A stretch of 64,000 nt of DNA from Candidatus Bathyarchaeia archaeon (GTDB taxonomy: Archaea > Thermoproteota > Bathyarchaeia > Bathyarchaeales > Bathycorpusculaceae): the NCBI GenBank assembly GCA_038873195.1, contig JAVZEV010000001.1, positions 772,490 through 836,489 of the forward strand, read 5' to 3'. This document shows positions 24,849 to 34,621 of the stretch, piece by piece. The notes below the pieces were generated by a model that had not been told where the DNA came from, made no database searches, and saw nothing but the letters and a program-made list of their open reading frames with translations. Numbering within the stretch: position 1 is the first letter of the stretch; every line of letters starts with the position of its first letter. Both the position numbers and the translations under genes were made by a program.

Positions 24849-25041
24849 TGTATTGCAGACACTAATAGACACTTTAACCAAATACTGTAAGAATAACTTT
24901 TTATCAAAAAACAAAGCAAATCTAGCATGTAAGTATCACGTTACAAGATTATATCAAGCAGATTTTGTTGATCAGAGCTTGAAAACAAGAGATAAAAAAA
25001 GGTTTATGGGTAGTGTTGTCCAAAGTGTTCTACGGCTATGA
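24823..25041 (+). CDS. possible 72-aa helical protein of the element
   Basis: The ORF starts within the last codons of the 84-aa gene (ATG at 24823, with upstream AATGGAAAG). Its N-terminal half is helical and Leu/Glu-rich (MERLEEELNVLQTLIDTLTKY), then a Lys-rich middle. Its end overlaps by 38 bp the 3' end of the beta-helix gene on the other strand. No family is recognised; it may be real or chance. Confidence 0.35.
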   Translation: MERLEEELNVLQTLIDTLTKYCKNNFLSKNKANLACKYHVTRLYQADFVDQSLKTRDKKRFMGSVVQSVLRL

Positions 25042-27277
25042 TTATGTCGTCCATGCTTATTTTTCCATCACTGTTTATATCACAGTTTGGATCGTAGTTT
25101 GGCTGTCCAATTTTTGAACCGAAAGCGTCACATAACAGGATTATGTCGTCCATTTTCACTTTAAGGTCACGATCAACATCGCCTGGAATGTATGGGACTG
25201 CAAATGCGAAGGTTGAAAGGTGAGTGGTTTCTCCACATATAATATTATTTTCTATGTCTACAGCAGTTGTTATGTTAGTCCATTCCTGTAGAGATTCATC
25301 CCAGTGCAGCAAGCACAAGTTCGCTTCTTCTTCAGCAGTCATGTTAGAATCATCATAAGCGATTCTAAGTCTAATAGTTCCAGAATAGTTAGCTGTAGTT
25401 TTAATATCATAATAGTTTTCTGCTAACTTGAAGCCGCTTGGTGGTTCAGGACCAACATCTATTATGTTAGCAGTTGTTAAACCAGCTACTGTCACATTAT
25501 CATAAATCAAACAAACTTCAGAGGAAGGAAAAGCTGTTACGTTCTGGCCTTCCATTGTTAATCCTCCAAATGGACCCATTAAAGGATAGTTATCCACGTT
25601 ATTTGCATCGATGATGTATGGAGTATCTCCTATACCATCACTACCAGTCTCATTCTGATAAGGACCACTATAAAAATCAACACCTGCATAGTCGCTCCAA
25701 TAGTTTCCACCAGAAGGATAACCATCATCCCAAACATGACCGCCATGTGCTTGAAAAATTATTTGTTTCTCATTGTTTATAAAATTGTTATGAAAAAATG
25801 TATTAATACCTCCCAAACAGTATACGCCACACCAACGGTTATTCAATATATTATTCCCATAAATAATATTAAATGATGACTGAAGGTAGATGCCAGCGAA
25901 GTTATTAGATAACACATTACCTGAAATAGTTTGACTTTGGGCATCACTGGCCCACACGGAAATGCCATTTCCCCTATTTCCTACTATATTGTTCTTAGAA
26001 ATATTGTTGTAACACGAACCATAAAAAATTATGATACCATTGCGGCTATTTATTAGTTCATTTCCATAAATGTTGGTGTAGCTTGTATTGAGCAGTTCGA
26101 TTCCCGCAGATGTATAGGAAAGGTTAAGGTTTTCTATCCTAATATTAGTACAGCTAACTAAGACTACTTGACCAGCATTCTCAACAACAACATTAGAGTT
26201 GCCTTCCAAGTATACGAGAGGCTTTCCATTAACTGCATTATTGACAACAACGTTATGATATGAATTAATAATCCGTAGTCCATCGCCAACAAAAACATTT
26301 TGACTTATATTATTATAATTCGAGTCACCAATCAAGCATAATCCAGAAACTTCGTTACTTGTTAAGTTGTTTGCTGTGATGGTATTATTTGAAGACTGTA
26401 AGAGGTAAACACCATAGAAGCTGCAATTATATATGCGATTTCCTGTTATAGTAGTATTCCTTGTATTGACTAATTCTATGCCAATGTTAGTGAATGACAA
26501 AGTCATATTCTCTATACGTATTGCGTCACAGTTAACGAGTATAACCTGCCCAGAGTCTTCTATTGTTGCGTTTGAAAAGTTCTCAAGATATGTCAATGGC
26601 TTGCCATTCACAGTATTATTTACAACTATATTGTTATAAGAATACCCATTTAGGAGACCGGAATTAACAAATATGTTTTCAGAAATAACATCATAATTTG
26701 TATGCCGAAGATCGATTCCTGCATTTTTGCAATTTTCAAAGTAATTTTTAGTTATATTAGCATTTGAGCTGTCAGGATGAAAAAAAATCCCGTATAAGCT
26801 ATTTGTTATGTTATTTTCAGAGAACACATCAAAACTACCGCTTACCTCTAAACCCAATTCATTACTAGTTATACAGTTCTTAACAAAAAAGTTTCCTTCT
26901 CCCTGAGCAAATATACCTCCATAAAAATTTTCGATGTTCATATTTTTAATAGTCACGTTATTACATTGTTGAATTTGGATCCCAGTATACGAATTATAGA
27001 TGATTGGCTCAATATGATGGTCTATGCCATCAAGAATAATGTTGGACCTTTCAATAACAATTCCGTCTCCAGGGCATACAATGTTATCTGTTAACGTGTA
27101 TGTTATATTATCATAGGTTATTATTGGCGCATCGGGTGGGTCTATGCTTCCATCAGCCCTTATGTAGATTGTTCCACCAGTCCATTCGCCTTTAATAGGT
27201 TTAATTTCAACAGCAAATGTTAACATGCCAATAAACAACAAGGCTACCATTATTCCAGAAACTATCCACTTCAACAT
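25004..27277 (-). CDS. secreted parallel beta-helix protein with C-terminal dockerin-like domain
   Basis: A 757-aa protein. An N-terminal signal/transmembrane helix (~3-24) precedes GTIYIRADGSIDPP, a phrase common in archaeal NosD-type surface proteins. From ~90 to ~545 the chain is made of short Asn-rich repeats (NNITNSLYGIFF, NNTITANNLTSN, NISKNNIVGNRGNG), the pattern of a right-handed parallel beta-helix. A beta-rich segment follows. The last ~60 residues hold two dockerin-like Ca-binding loops (DVDRDLKVKMDDI; DINSDGKISMDDI). Carriage by a small integrative element is unusual. It may bind cell-surface glycans or act in attachment; that is inference. Confidence 0.85.
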   Translation of the reverse strand: MLKWIVSGIMVALLFIGMLTFAVEIKPIKGEWTGGTIYIRADGSIDPPDAPIITYDNITYTLTDNIVCPGDGIVIERSNIILDGIDHHIEPIIYNSYTGIQIQQCNNVTIKNMNIENFYGGIFAQGEGNFFVKNCITSNELGLEVSGSFDVFSENNITNSLYGIFFHPDSSNANITKNYFENCKNAGIDLRHTNYDVISENIFVNSGLLNGYSYNNIVVNNTVNGKPLTYLENFSNATIEDSGQVILVNCDAIRIENMTLSFTNIGIELVNTRNTTITGNRIYNCSFYGVYLLQSSNNTITANNLTSNEVSGLCLIGDSNYNNISQNVFVGDGLRIINSYHNVVVNNAVNGKPLVYLEGNSNVVVENAGQVVLVSCTNIRIENLNLSYTSAGIELLNTSYTNIYGNELINSRNGIIIFYGSCYNNISKNNIVGNRGNGISVWASDAQSQTISGNVLSNNFAGIYLQSSFNIIYGNNILNNRWCGVYCLGGINTFFHNNFINNEKQIIFQAHGGHVWDDGYPSGGNYWSDYAGVDFYSGPYQNETGSDGIGDTPYIIDANNVDNYPLMGPFGGLTMEGQNVTAFPSSEVCLIYDNVTVAGLTTANIIDVGPEPPSGFKLAENYYDIKTTANYSGTIRLRIAYDDSNMTAEEEANLCLLHWDESLQEWTNITTAVDIENNIICGETTHLSTFAFAVPYIPGDVDRDLKVKMDDIILLCDAFGSKIGQPNYDPNCDINSDGKISMDDIIIAVEHFGQHYP

Positions 27278-27474
27278 TTCACCCTCTCCTAACCCTAAAA
27301 TAGTTTAATTTGAAAAATAACATTTACGGAGAAATCTTCTATAGTTATCTGTCCTGTAGTCTCTGTAAAATAAGTAAGATTAGCATGTAAGTTACATATT
27401 TCAAGACTATTGCATAGACATCTAGCTATTTAGGACTAGAAAAATGGAAGATTTAAGAATTAGAAAAAGAAGGG

Positions 27475-28113
27475 TTAGTTGCTTATTGTTTGTTCGAGTT
27501 CTGTTAATGCTTTGAATGTTCGGTCTCTGAGCTCTGTTAGTTTTGGGCTCCAGTAGTGTTTAATGAATATTGATGTTAGTATTCTGCCTTGTAATAGGTT
27601 AATTTCTGCTTCTAAGATTCCATGCTGCAACATGTAGGTCCCAAAATAATCTCTCAGCTCGTTTATTCTCATTCTGACATTCTTACGTTCTAGCTTTTTA
27701 CGAATAGCATTATAGCTTACTGGTTGACAATTACATATTTGTTTGATTAGTTCCTCTGGAATGAATGAAATAAAGCAATTCTTGGTTCTACGGATAAAGT
27801 CTTTGGGATACTTGAAGTGTAGCAAGCAGTTTAGGTTTTTGTCATAGTATCCGTTCAATAATTTTTTGTTGTTTAGTTCTATTATTCTATTGAAGCTTGT
27901 GACAGCCTCTTGTTTTCGTAATCCCGAGTATAGACAAAATTTTAGGAATGTGTTTTCTCTATCACTAAGGATAGGTCGAACTTCACTTACCCATTCCAGA
28001 ACTTCATTACCATTACTGTTAGTGTTTAGAATTCTAAGGAATGAAGTAAAACTATCTTGTCTAAGTATTTTAACTCCATGATCAAGTAATCTTTGTTTAA
28101 ATTGCTGATGCAT
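27475..28113 (-). CDS. integrase C-terminal part, int(C), tyrosine recombinase catalytic domain
   Basis: The ATG-bounded 212 residues are the catalytic half; the open frame continues upstream without a stop to the right repeat at 28352 (reading NIYIDWNYFRDWLKAKYSKQ after the repeat). Catalytic positions, numbered in the restored 376-aa protein, are Arg230 (SGLRKQEA), Lys275 (RRTKNCF), Arg318 (NELRDYF, with Asn at the usual His) and nucleophile Tyr351 (IKHYWSP). This is the archaeal tyrosine recombinase pattern. While integrated, this half has no proper start, so the enzyme is off until excision. Confidence 0.85.
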   Translation of the reverse strand: MHQQFKQRLLDHGVKILRQDSFTSFLRILNTNSNGNEVLEWVSEVRPILSDRENTFLKFCLYSGLRKQEAVTSFNRIIELNNKKLLNGYYDKNLNCLLHFKYPKDFIRRTKNCFISFIPEELIKQICNCQPVSYNAIRKKLERKNVRMRINELRDYFGTYMLQHGILEAEINLLQGRILTSIFIKHYWSPKLTELRDRTFKALTELEQTISN

Positions 28114-28312
28114 TCCCAGAAACTTGGATAAGACAATTAAAGCCTTAACAACTGTTGATTTAGTCGAATCTTTCAGAAAGTCTATTTGCTTAAGATTACC
28201 ATAAAGTAAATGATGATATTTCCTAGCATAACAGTATGTAGTGGCAGTATATTGTTTAGAATACTTAGCTTTTAACCAATCTCTAAAGTAGTTCCAATCT
28301 ATATAAATATTA

Positions 28313-28352
28313 ACGTCAAGCGGATGTCCTAACCGAGCTAGACTACCGGCCC
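28313..28352. repeat. right attachment repeat (original tRNA 5' half)
   Basis: Forty bases identical to 22994-23033, in the same orientation. Only the 5' half of the tRNA is present, so it is not a functional tRNA gene. The flank beyond 28352 is the ancestral upstream region of tRNA-Val. Confidence 0.95.
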
Positions 28353-28470
28353 GTTTCGGTATTCTCTATTTGATTAGGGTTCTTTTAAAATAGGTTTTCG
28401 GTTAATAAGAAGGCTACTCAGCAAGTAAACATTTTAAGATGTAAAAAGGATTAAATGAGCGTATAATAAT

Positions 28471-28559
28471 GCCGGGATGGCGGAGTGGATAACGCGCAGG
28501 CCTTGAGAGCCTGTGGACCCTTTGGGTCCGCATGGGTTCGAATCCCATTCCCGGCGCCA
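28471..28559 (+). tRNA. tRNA-Ser (anticodon TGA)
   Basis: Acceptor stem GCCGGGA/TCCCGGC, anticodon stem CAGGC/GCCTG around loop CTTGAGA giving anticodon TGA, a long variable arm (GGACCC-TTT-GGGTCC) typical of serine tRNAs, T arm ATGGG-TTCGAAT-CCCAT, discriminator G and an encoded CCA. It is just outside the integrated element. Confidence 0.95.
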
Positions 28560-28742
28560 AATGTTTCATCTGAGATTTTGATGTTTTTAGGATGATTTTT
28601 ATTTTTAGTCGTTTAGAAACAAGAAAGTTTCAGGCGTTCTTTGAAGCTTTCACTCAAGCATAAGTCAATTTTACGCTAAGTTTATTAACAAGACATATTA
28701 ATTTCAGACGGTTTAAAATTAAAAGAACCAGAAGGGATATGC

Positions 28743-30791
28743 ATGGAATGGTTCCTTATAACTCCATTAGCTGGATTGGCTTCTGTTGCTCTTGCGGCTT
28801 ATCTTTACCGTTATGTTAGCAACCAAGAAAGTGGCACAGAAAAGATGGAGGCAATAGCTAGCGCAATAAAAGAAGGAGCAAAGGCATACTTAAGAAGACA
28901 AAACTTGACTCTCACAATATTTGTTTTGGCCATGGCGACAGTGCTTGGAATACTTTTCGGCATAACCCAAAGCACATTTCATGGAGCAAGCATTGCAATA
29001 GCGTACTTGTTTGGCTCCTTATGCACAGCAATAGCCTCTTACGCTGGAATGATGGCAGCAGTCAAAGCAAACGTGAAAACAGCAAACGCCGCAAAATCCG
29101 GCTTGAAAAAAGCTTTTCCAGTGGCATTTTTCGGAGGCGCAGTAATGGGTCTAGCGACAGTAGGTTTAGCTCTCCTCGGAATAAGCCTACTATTTTACAT
29201 TTACCATGTAGTTCTAGGCTGGACTGAAGGAGAAGCCGCAAACATCGTATTAGGCTTCAGTTTCGGAGCCAGCGCGCTGGCACTTTTTGCAAAAGCAGGA
29301 GGCGGCATCTACACAAAAACAGCAGACATAAGCGCCGACCTTGTGGGAAAAGTGGAATTAGGGATTCCCGAAGATGACCCAAGAAATCCAGCTGTAATTG
29401 CAGACAACGTTGGCGACAACGTCGGTGACGTCGCGGGCATGGGTGCAGATTTGATCGACTCCTATATTGCAAGCGTTATCGCAGCAGTAATTATTGGCGC
29501 TGAAATTGGAGGCGGAATCTTTGCAACACTTCCACTTTTGATAGCAGCCGTAGGAGTTTTCGCGTCGATAGTTGGAGCCCTTTTTGTGAAAGTTACTGTG
29601 GCTAACAATCCAGGAGCTGCATTGAACAGAGGAACTTTCTCAACATGCTTATTCTTTGCAATCTTCCTTCTGATTATTACGTATTTTTCAGGGTTAAGCG
29701 GAAATATGTGGCTTGGCGTTTTTCTTCCAACATTAGCTGGATTAATAGCAGGAATGATAATTGGAATCACAACGGATTACTTCACTTCAATCGACAGAGC
29801 ACCAACACAGAAAGTCGCTTCTGCTTCCACCAGCGGAGCAGCAATAAACATACTGACGGGATTTTCTTACGGAATAATGAGCATCGTCCCGCCGGTGATC
29901 GGCATCTGCGCCGCAACTTTAGCTTCATGGTATCTCGCAAGCGCTTTTGGAGTCGAACCCTTCTACGGAATCGCTGTCTCAGCTCTTGGAATGCTTTCAA
30001 TTGTCGGAATGATAATATCCGCTGACGCTTACGGACCAATTTCTGACAACGCAAAAGGCATAGCTGAACAATCAGGGTTAGGCGAAGAAGTTATAGAAGT
30101 TGCTGACAAGCTTGACGCTGCAGGCAATACGTCAAAAGCAATAACGAAGGGTTTCGCAATAGGAGCTGCAGCCTTAACGGTTCTCGCGCTTTTCCATGGT
30201 TACCTAACACTTGTAGATATTCCAACATTAGATTTAATGAAACCAGAAGTGGTTGTAGGCATTTTCACTGGAGCAATGATGCCGCCTTTGCTTTCGGCAA
30301 TGCTAATCTTAGCCGTTGGAAAAAATGCTGGAAGAATGGTTGAAGAAATTCGACGCCAATTTAAGGAAATTCCAGGACTTATGGAAGGAAAAGCAAAACC
30401 AGACTATGCCAAATGCGTTGACATCGCCACTAAAGGCGCCTTGAAAGAGCTCATACTGCCTTGCGCTTTAGCAATAATAGCCCCGATAGTAGTTGTGTTA
30501 ATTTTGGGAAAAGAAGCACTTGCGGGATTCTTGGCTGGAAGCATCATTACAGGAATAATATTCGCTTTGCTCATGGCAAATTCTGGCGGAGCATGGGACA
30601 ACGCCAAAAAATACATTGAAGCTGGAGCTTTCGGTGGGAAAGGCTCAGAAGCCCACAAAGCGGCAGTCACAGGCGACACGGTTGGCGACCCCTTTAAAGA
30701 TACAGCTGGGCCTTCATTAAATACAATGATTACAGTGATGTCCCTGGTCGCATCAGTTTTCGCTCCCTTAATCTTACTATTGATACATTAG
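28743..30791 (+). CDS. hppA: membrane-bound proton-translocating pyrophosphatase
   Basis: A 682-aa integral membrane protein with about 16 helices. Catalytic motifs are [20 protein letters not shown], the D-rich [31 protein letters not shown] and [14 protein letters not shown]. The segment [14 protein letters not shown] has Lys and Thr where potassium-dependent enzymes have Ala and Gly, so it is probably the K+-independent, proton-pumping type. It hydrolyses pyrophosphate to build a proton gradient. Acetyl-CoA synthetase nearby makes pyrophosphate, which this enzyme could use. Confidence 0.95.
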   Translation: MEWFLITPLAGLASVALAAYLYRYVSNQESGTEKMEAIASAIKEGAKAYLRRQNLTLTIFVLAMATVLGILFGITQSTFHGASIAIAYLFGSLCTAIASYAGMMAAVKANVKTANAAKSGLKKAFPVAFFGGAVMGLATVGLALLGISLLFYIYHVVLGWTEGEAANIVLGFSFGASALALFAKAGGGIYTKTADISADLVGKVELGIPEDDPRNPAVIADNVGDNVGDVAGMGADLIDSYIASVIAAVIIGAEIGGGIFATLPLLIAAVGVFASIVGALFVKVTVANNPGAALNRGTFSTCLFFAIFLLIITYFSGLSGNMWLGVFLPTLAGLIAGMIIGITTDYFTSIDRAPTQKVASASTSGAAINILTGFSYGIMSIVPPVIGICAATLASWYLASAFGVEPFYGIAVSALGMLSIVGMIISADAYGPISDNAKGIAEQSGLGEEVIEVADKLDAAGNTSKAITKGFAIGAAALTVLALFHGYLTLVDIPTLDLMKPEVVVGIFTGAMMPPLLSAMLILAVGKNAGRMVEEIRRQFKEIPGLMEGKAKPDYAKCVDIATKGALKELILPCALAIIAPIVVVLILGKEALAGFLAGSIITGIIFALLMANSGGAWDNAKKYIEAGAFGGKGSEAHKAAVTGDTVGDPFKDTAGPSLNTMITVMSLVASVFAPLILLLIH

Positions 30792-30818
30792 AAAGAAAGG
30801 TGTTAAGCGACGCACAAT

Positions 30819-30828
30819 TTTTTTATAG
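30819..30828 (+). promoter_or_regulatory. TATA box of the P-type ATPase gene
   Basis: TTTTTTATAG lies ~40 bp before a GAGAGGTG ribosome-binding sequence at 30864-30871. The expected transcript start is near 30850, giving a short leader. Confidence 0.5.
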
Positions 30829-30874
30829 TGATGCCCGCGTCTATTCATAGTCACAACCAAACCGAGAGGTGTAA

Positions 30875-33715
30875 ATCACGTCAAAACCGCTACATGCCAC
30901 AGAAATCGATGAAGCTATGCGTCTTCTAAATGTGAACCGTGAAGGCTTAACTTCTCAAGAAGCGCAGGAAAGACTGAAAAAATATGGATACAACGAACTG
31001 AAGGAGAAGAAAAGAAAAACTGCGCTTCAAATGTTTTTGAGTGAGTTTAAAGACATATTCATATTACTTCTTATAGCTGCGGCAATTTTCTCTGCGATAG
31101 TCGGCTATTACGAGTTGCAACGACCTTTAATGCCCGGCGAATTACCTAAGGAACCTCTTGAAGAGTATGCCGACTCAATTGTTATAGCCATAATAGTAGT
31201 CTTGGTTGCTGTAGCTGGCTTTGTTCAAGAATATCGAGCAGAAAAAGCGTTAGAAGCATTGAAAAAACTTGCAGCACCTAAAGCTCGCGTACTACGTCAA
31301 GATAAAGAGATGATTATTCCAGCACGCGAGGTTGTTCCCGGAGACATTTTGGTTTTGGAAGCAGGAGACTTGGTGCCAGCTGACGCTAGGTTAATAGAAA
31401 GCATTGAAATGAAAGCCGACGAGGCAATTTTAACTGGAGAATCAACACCCGTAAATAAAGATGCAACAGCCGTGTTAACGCCTGACACACCAGTTGGCGA
31501 AAGACGTAACATGGTTTTCACAGCCACACACATCATTTATGGAAGAGGCAAAGCGGTGGTTACAGCCACTGGAATGCAAACTGAATTTGGAAAGATTGCA
31601 GAGCTTGTTCAAGAAGCTGAGGAAGAAGAAACTCCGCTGCAAAGAAAACTTGACAATTTTGCGAAAAAAATCGCAAAAGTAGTCGTCGCTGTTTGTGCGT
31701 TAATTTTTGCTTTAGAAGCTTTTGAGGTAGCCTCTATCGCGTGGCATGGCAGCGGACCAGTACAACTTGAAGGCTTTATTGGAGCGTTTATGTCGTCAAT
31801 TTCGCTCGCAGTTTCTGCAGTGCCGGAAGGATTACCGGCTATAGTGACTATAAGCCTCGCTCTTGGCGCAAGAGAATTTGCTAAGCGCAACGCTATAATT
31901 AGGAAACTCTCCGCGGCAGAAGGTTTAGGCGCAGTTACAGTCATCTGCTCAGACAAAACTGGAACCCTAACCAAGGGAGAGATGACTGTTCGAAGATTGT
32001 ATGTGCACGACAGATTTGTTGAAGTTTCGGGTGTTGGTTACGAGCCGAAAGGCGAATTTCAACAAGAAAACAAACCCGTTGACCCCACAAATGATGTGGA
32101 AATTTCAACGCTTCTAAAGATAGGCGCGTTATGCAATAACGCGCAACTTTCGCAGAATGATAACGGATTATGGACGATTGTAGGTGACCCAACAGAAGGC
32201 TCCCTAATTGTCACTTCCACAAAAGCGGGCTTCACCCAAAAAACATTGACAGAACAGTATCCACGCATAAGCGAGATTCCCTTCACTTCAGAAAGAAAAC
32301 GCATGACAACCGTCCACTTAACGCCGGAAAAAGAGAAAGTTGCATTTATGAAAGGTGCTCCCGAAATAGTTCTTGAAAAATGCAGTTACATTCTTGAAGA
32401 CAGTGAAGAAAAGAAATTAACCGCAGCTAAGCGGAAGAAAATTTTAGAAGTAAATGAGGAAATGGCAAGCTCAGCATTACGTGTCTTAGCCATGGCATAC
32501 AAGCGACTACCCGCTGAGCTTAATGAGTTTAACGAGAAGACAATTGAAGAAGGCTTGGTTTTCGTTGGTTTAGAAGGAATGATTGACCCACCGCGCGAAG
32601 AAGCAATCGAAGCCAACAAGAAATGCGAAAGAGCCGGAATAAAGACTGTAATGATAACTGGTGACCACAAACTCACGGCTGTAGCGGTAGCGAAAGAAAT
32701 CGGAATGATGAAAGAAGATAGTATAGTTCTCACTGGTGCAGAGTTAGATGCTATGAGCGACCAAGATTTCGAAAAAATCGTAGAAAACGTTGCCGTGTAC
32801 GCGAGAGTTTCGCCAGAGCATAAGTTGAAAATTGTGAAAGCCTTGAAGGCTAAAGGACACATTGTAGCGATGACTGGCGACGGCGTCAACGACGCACCAG
32901 CAGTTAAAGCTGCAGACATAGGCGTTTCAATGGGCATATCGGGCACTGATGTTACCCGTGAAGCCTCAGACCTTGTGCTTACAGACGACAACTTCGCAAC
33001 TATAGTGAAAGCTGTTGAGCAGGGAAGGGTAATCTATGATAACATTCGCAAATACGCGCGATTCTTAATCGCCTGCAACTTTGACGAATTACTTGTCATC
33101 GGGTCATTCGCTATTTTAGGAGGCATATTCAGCCCTGAACAGTTTCCGTTGCCTCTGCTTCCGGCAATGATTTTGTGGATAAACCTTGTCACCGACGGCG
33201 CACCAGCAGTAGCGCTAGCCACAGACCCACCAGATGTGGATGTTATGGACCGAAAGCCTCGCAAGCCAGAAGAAGGAATATTGCATGGAATGGGTCGCTT
33301 TGTTATAGCGTCGTTCATACTGCAAGCTACTGGAACAATTCTAGTTTTTTGTCTCGAATATTACGTGTGGCCAGCTCACGGATTTGGAACAGAAGAAACT
33401 CTGCGAGAAGCGAGAACAACGGCTTTCGTGCAAGCTGCGATGTTCGAGTTGTTTGTTGTTTGGAACTGCCGCTCTGAAACTCGAAGTGTGTGGAGGATGG
33501 GGAAAGATGCGTTCAAGAACAAGTTCTTTGTGATAGCCGAAATTGTCTCAATAGCTGCTACTATAGGCATAACTTACATTCCGATAACAGCGAAAATGTT
33601 TGGGTTATCACCACTAAGCCCAACAGATCTAGCCTACGTAATAGGAGTAGCCAGTTGGGGACTCTTCATCCTTCCAGAATTCTTAATGAACAAAAAAATC
33701 TGGAAATGGAAATAA
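30875..33715 (+). CDS. P-type (P2, Ca2+/cation) transporting ATPase, probable non-canonical start
   Basis: At least 932 aa from the first ATG (30917). All P2 hallmarks are present: TGESTPV in the actuator domain, [13 protein letters not shown] with the phosphorylated Asp, [25 protein letters not shown] and the PEGLPA membrane motif. It probably moves Ca2+ or another cation out of the cell. Alignment to relatives suggests ~14 residues are missing if translation starts at ATG. The frame stays open upstream to a TAA at 30872, and a GAGAGGTG site ends at 30871, so ATC (30875) or ACG (30878) may be the true start. Confidence 0.9.
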   Translation: MTSKPLHATEIDEAMRLLNVNREGLTSQEAQERLKKYGYNELKEKKRKTALQMFLSEFKDIFILLLIAAAIFSAIVGYYELQRPLMPGELPKEPLEEYADSIVIAIIVVLVAVAGFVQEYRAEKALEALKKLAAPKARVLRQDKEMIIPAREVVPGDILVLEAGDLVPADARLIESIEMKADEAILTGESTPVNKDATAVLTPDTPVGERRNMVFTATHIIYGRGKAVVTATGMQTEFGKIAELVQEAEEEETPLQRKLDNFAKKIAKVVVAVCALIFALEAFEVASIAWHGSGPVQLEGFIGAFMSSISLAVSAVPEGLPAIVTISLALGAREFAKRNAIIRKLSAAEGLGAVTVICSDKTGTLTKGEMTVRRLYVHDRFVEVSGVGYEPKGEFQQENKPVDPTNDVEISTLLKIGALCNNAQLSQNDNGLWTIVGDPTEGSLIVTSTKAGFTQKTLTEQYPRISEIPFTSERKRMTTVHLTPEKEKVAFMKGAPEIVLEKCSYILEDSEEKKLTAAKRKKILEVNEEMASSALRVLAMAYKRLPAELNEFNEKTIEEGLVFVGLEGMIDPPREEAIEANKKCERAGIKTVMITGDHKLTAVAVAKEIGMMKEDSIVLTGAELDAMSDQDFEKIVENVAVYARVSPEHKLKIVKALKAKGHIVAMTGDGVNDAPAVKAADIGVSMGISGTDVTREASDLVLTDDNFATIVKAVEQGRVIYDNIRKYARFLIACNFDELLVIGSFAILGGIFSPEQFPLPLLPAMILWINLVTDGAPAVALATDPPDVDVMDRKPRKPEEGILHGMGRFVIASFILQATGTILVFCLEYYVWPAHGFGTEETLREARTTAFVQAAMFELFVVWNCRSETRSVWRMGKDAFKNKFFVIAEIVSIAATIGITYIPITAKMFGLSPLSPTDLAYVIGVASWGLFILPEFLMNKKIWKWK

Positions 33716-33783
33716 TCGTTTAGAAAAGCTTATATGAAAAGGCGTTTCAAAAAACGTTCCACAATCAACATACATAAAAAGAC

Positions 33784-34455
33784 GTGAACAACATGAACGA
33801 AAAATCAGCAAACCCAGCACCACTCGGACTATTAGGCTTCGGAATGACAACCGTTCTCCTAAACTTCGTCCACAATGCCCGCTTAGGCCCAATCGACAGC
33901 ATGATTCTTGGAATGGGCATATTCTACGGCGGTTTAGCGCAGATTATTGCGGGTATATTAGAATATAAAAAGGGCAACACGTTTGGAACAACAGCATTCA
34001 CATCCTACGGACTCTTTTGGCTATCTTTCGTAACTCTAAACTGGCTAGGAACGACAAGCGTAGCCACCAGAGGAATCTGGCCATTCACATCCTACGCTCC
34101 ATACTTGTCAGGTTACAATACACCTTGGTTCGTTAGCCAAGAAGCGTTTATGGCTTATTTCCTAATGTGGGGAATATTCACGTTCGTGATGTTCTTTGGC
34201 ACTCTGAAAACCAACCGTGCCCTACAATTTGTCTTCATGAGCCTTGCAATACTCTTCTTTCTACTCGCAGCGAAATCAGCAGTCCTCGCTTACACAACAA
34301 TATCGCCCACAGACCCACAAATAGAACTGTTCACCCGTATAATCGGAGCTGAAGGTATCATTTGCGGCTTCAGTGCAGTTTATCTAGCATTGGCAGAAGT
34401 ATTAAACGAAGCACATGGAAAAACAGTATTACCAATTTGTCCAGTAACTCAATAA
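33784..34455 (+). CDS. AceTr/SatP-family acetate uptake transporter
   Basis: A 223-aa protein with six hydrophobic helices. The N-terminal [18 protein letters not shown] is the signature of the GPR1/FUN34/YaaH (AceTr) family, which carries acetate or succinate with protons. [16 protein letters not shown] is the second conserved segment. The start is GTG at 33784 or ATG at 33793. It lies ~165 bp before acetyl-CoA synthetase on the same strand, which supports acetate import for activation. Confidence 0.9.
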   Translation: MNNMNEKSANPAPLGLLGFGMTTVLLNFVHNARLGPIDSMILGMGIFYGGLAQIIAGILEYKKGNTFGTTAFTSYGLFWLSFVTLNWLGTTSVATRGIWPFTSYAPYLSGYNTPWFVSQEAFMAYFLMWGIFTFVMFFGTLKTNRALQFVFMSLAILFFLLAAKSAVLAYTTISPTDPQIELFTRIIGAEGIICGFSAVYLALAEVLNEAHGKTVLPICPVTQ

Positions 34456-34553
34456 TCGCCTCCCACCATTTTTTACCAAAAAATAAAAGCTAGTGCAAAA
34501 TTAAATCTGAAAGTCAAACAACAATAATTCCCTCTTAAAAGAACCTAAATGCA

Positions 34554-34564
34554 TATATACGATA
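34554..34564 (+). promoter_or_regulatory. TATATACGATA motif in the acsA promoter
   Basis: An 11-bp sequence overlapping the probable box A about 60 bp before the acsA start. The same 11 bases occur at 39461-39471 in the promoter of the ACD-GNAT gene, where they read on the opposite strand relative to transcription. It may be a shared operator. Confidence 0.35.
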
Positions 34565-34621
34565 ACAAATTTTCCTAAAAAGAAAACCAAGTAACCAAAA
34601 CCATAAAAGGTGTGAAATAAA

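Larger units (their letters stand above)
22994..28352. mobile_element. 5.3-kb integrative element in tRNA-Val with split SSV-type integrase
   Basis: Perfect 40-bp direct repeats, equal to the 5' half of tRNA-Val through the anticodon loop, bound the element; the repeat-to-repeat distance is 5,319 bp. The integrase gene is interrupted by the integration. Its N-terminal end reads (minus strand) from 23286 into the left repeat, and its C-terminal end reads out of the right repeat to 27475. Joined across one repeat, the two give 1,131 bp, exactly 377 codons. Inside are a beta-helix/dockerin gene, a nuclease-like gene and small ORFs. DNA is AT-rich compared with the flanks. No replication or capsid gene is recognisable, so it may be a plasmid-like, defective or satellite element. 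Confidence 0.93.

Noticed and set aside
27278-27474. Possible gene between the beta-helix and int(C) genes
   Set aside because: The 197-bp AT-rich gap has no ORF with a start site and no clear structure; it probably holds the beta-helix promoter.
28313-28352. Second tRNA-Val gene
   Set aside because: Only the 5' half is present; there is no T arm or acceptor 3' strand. It is the att duplicate.
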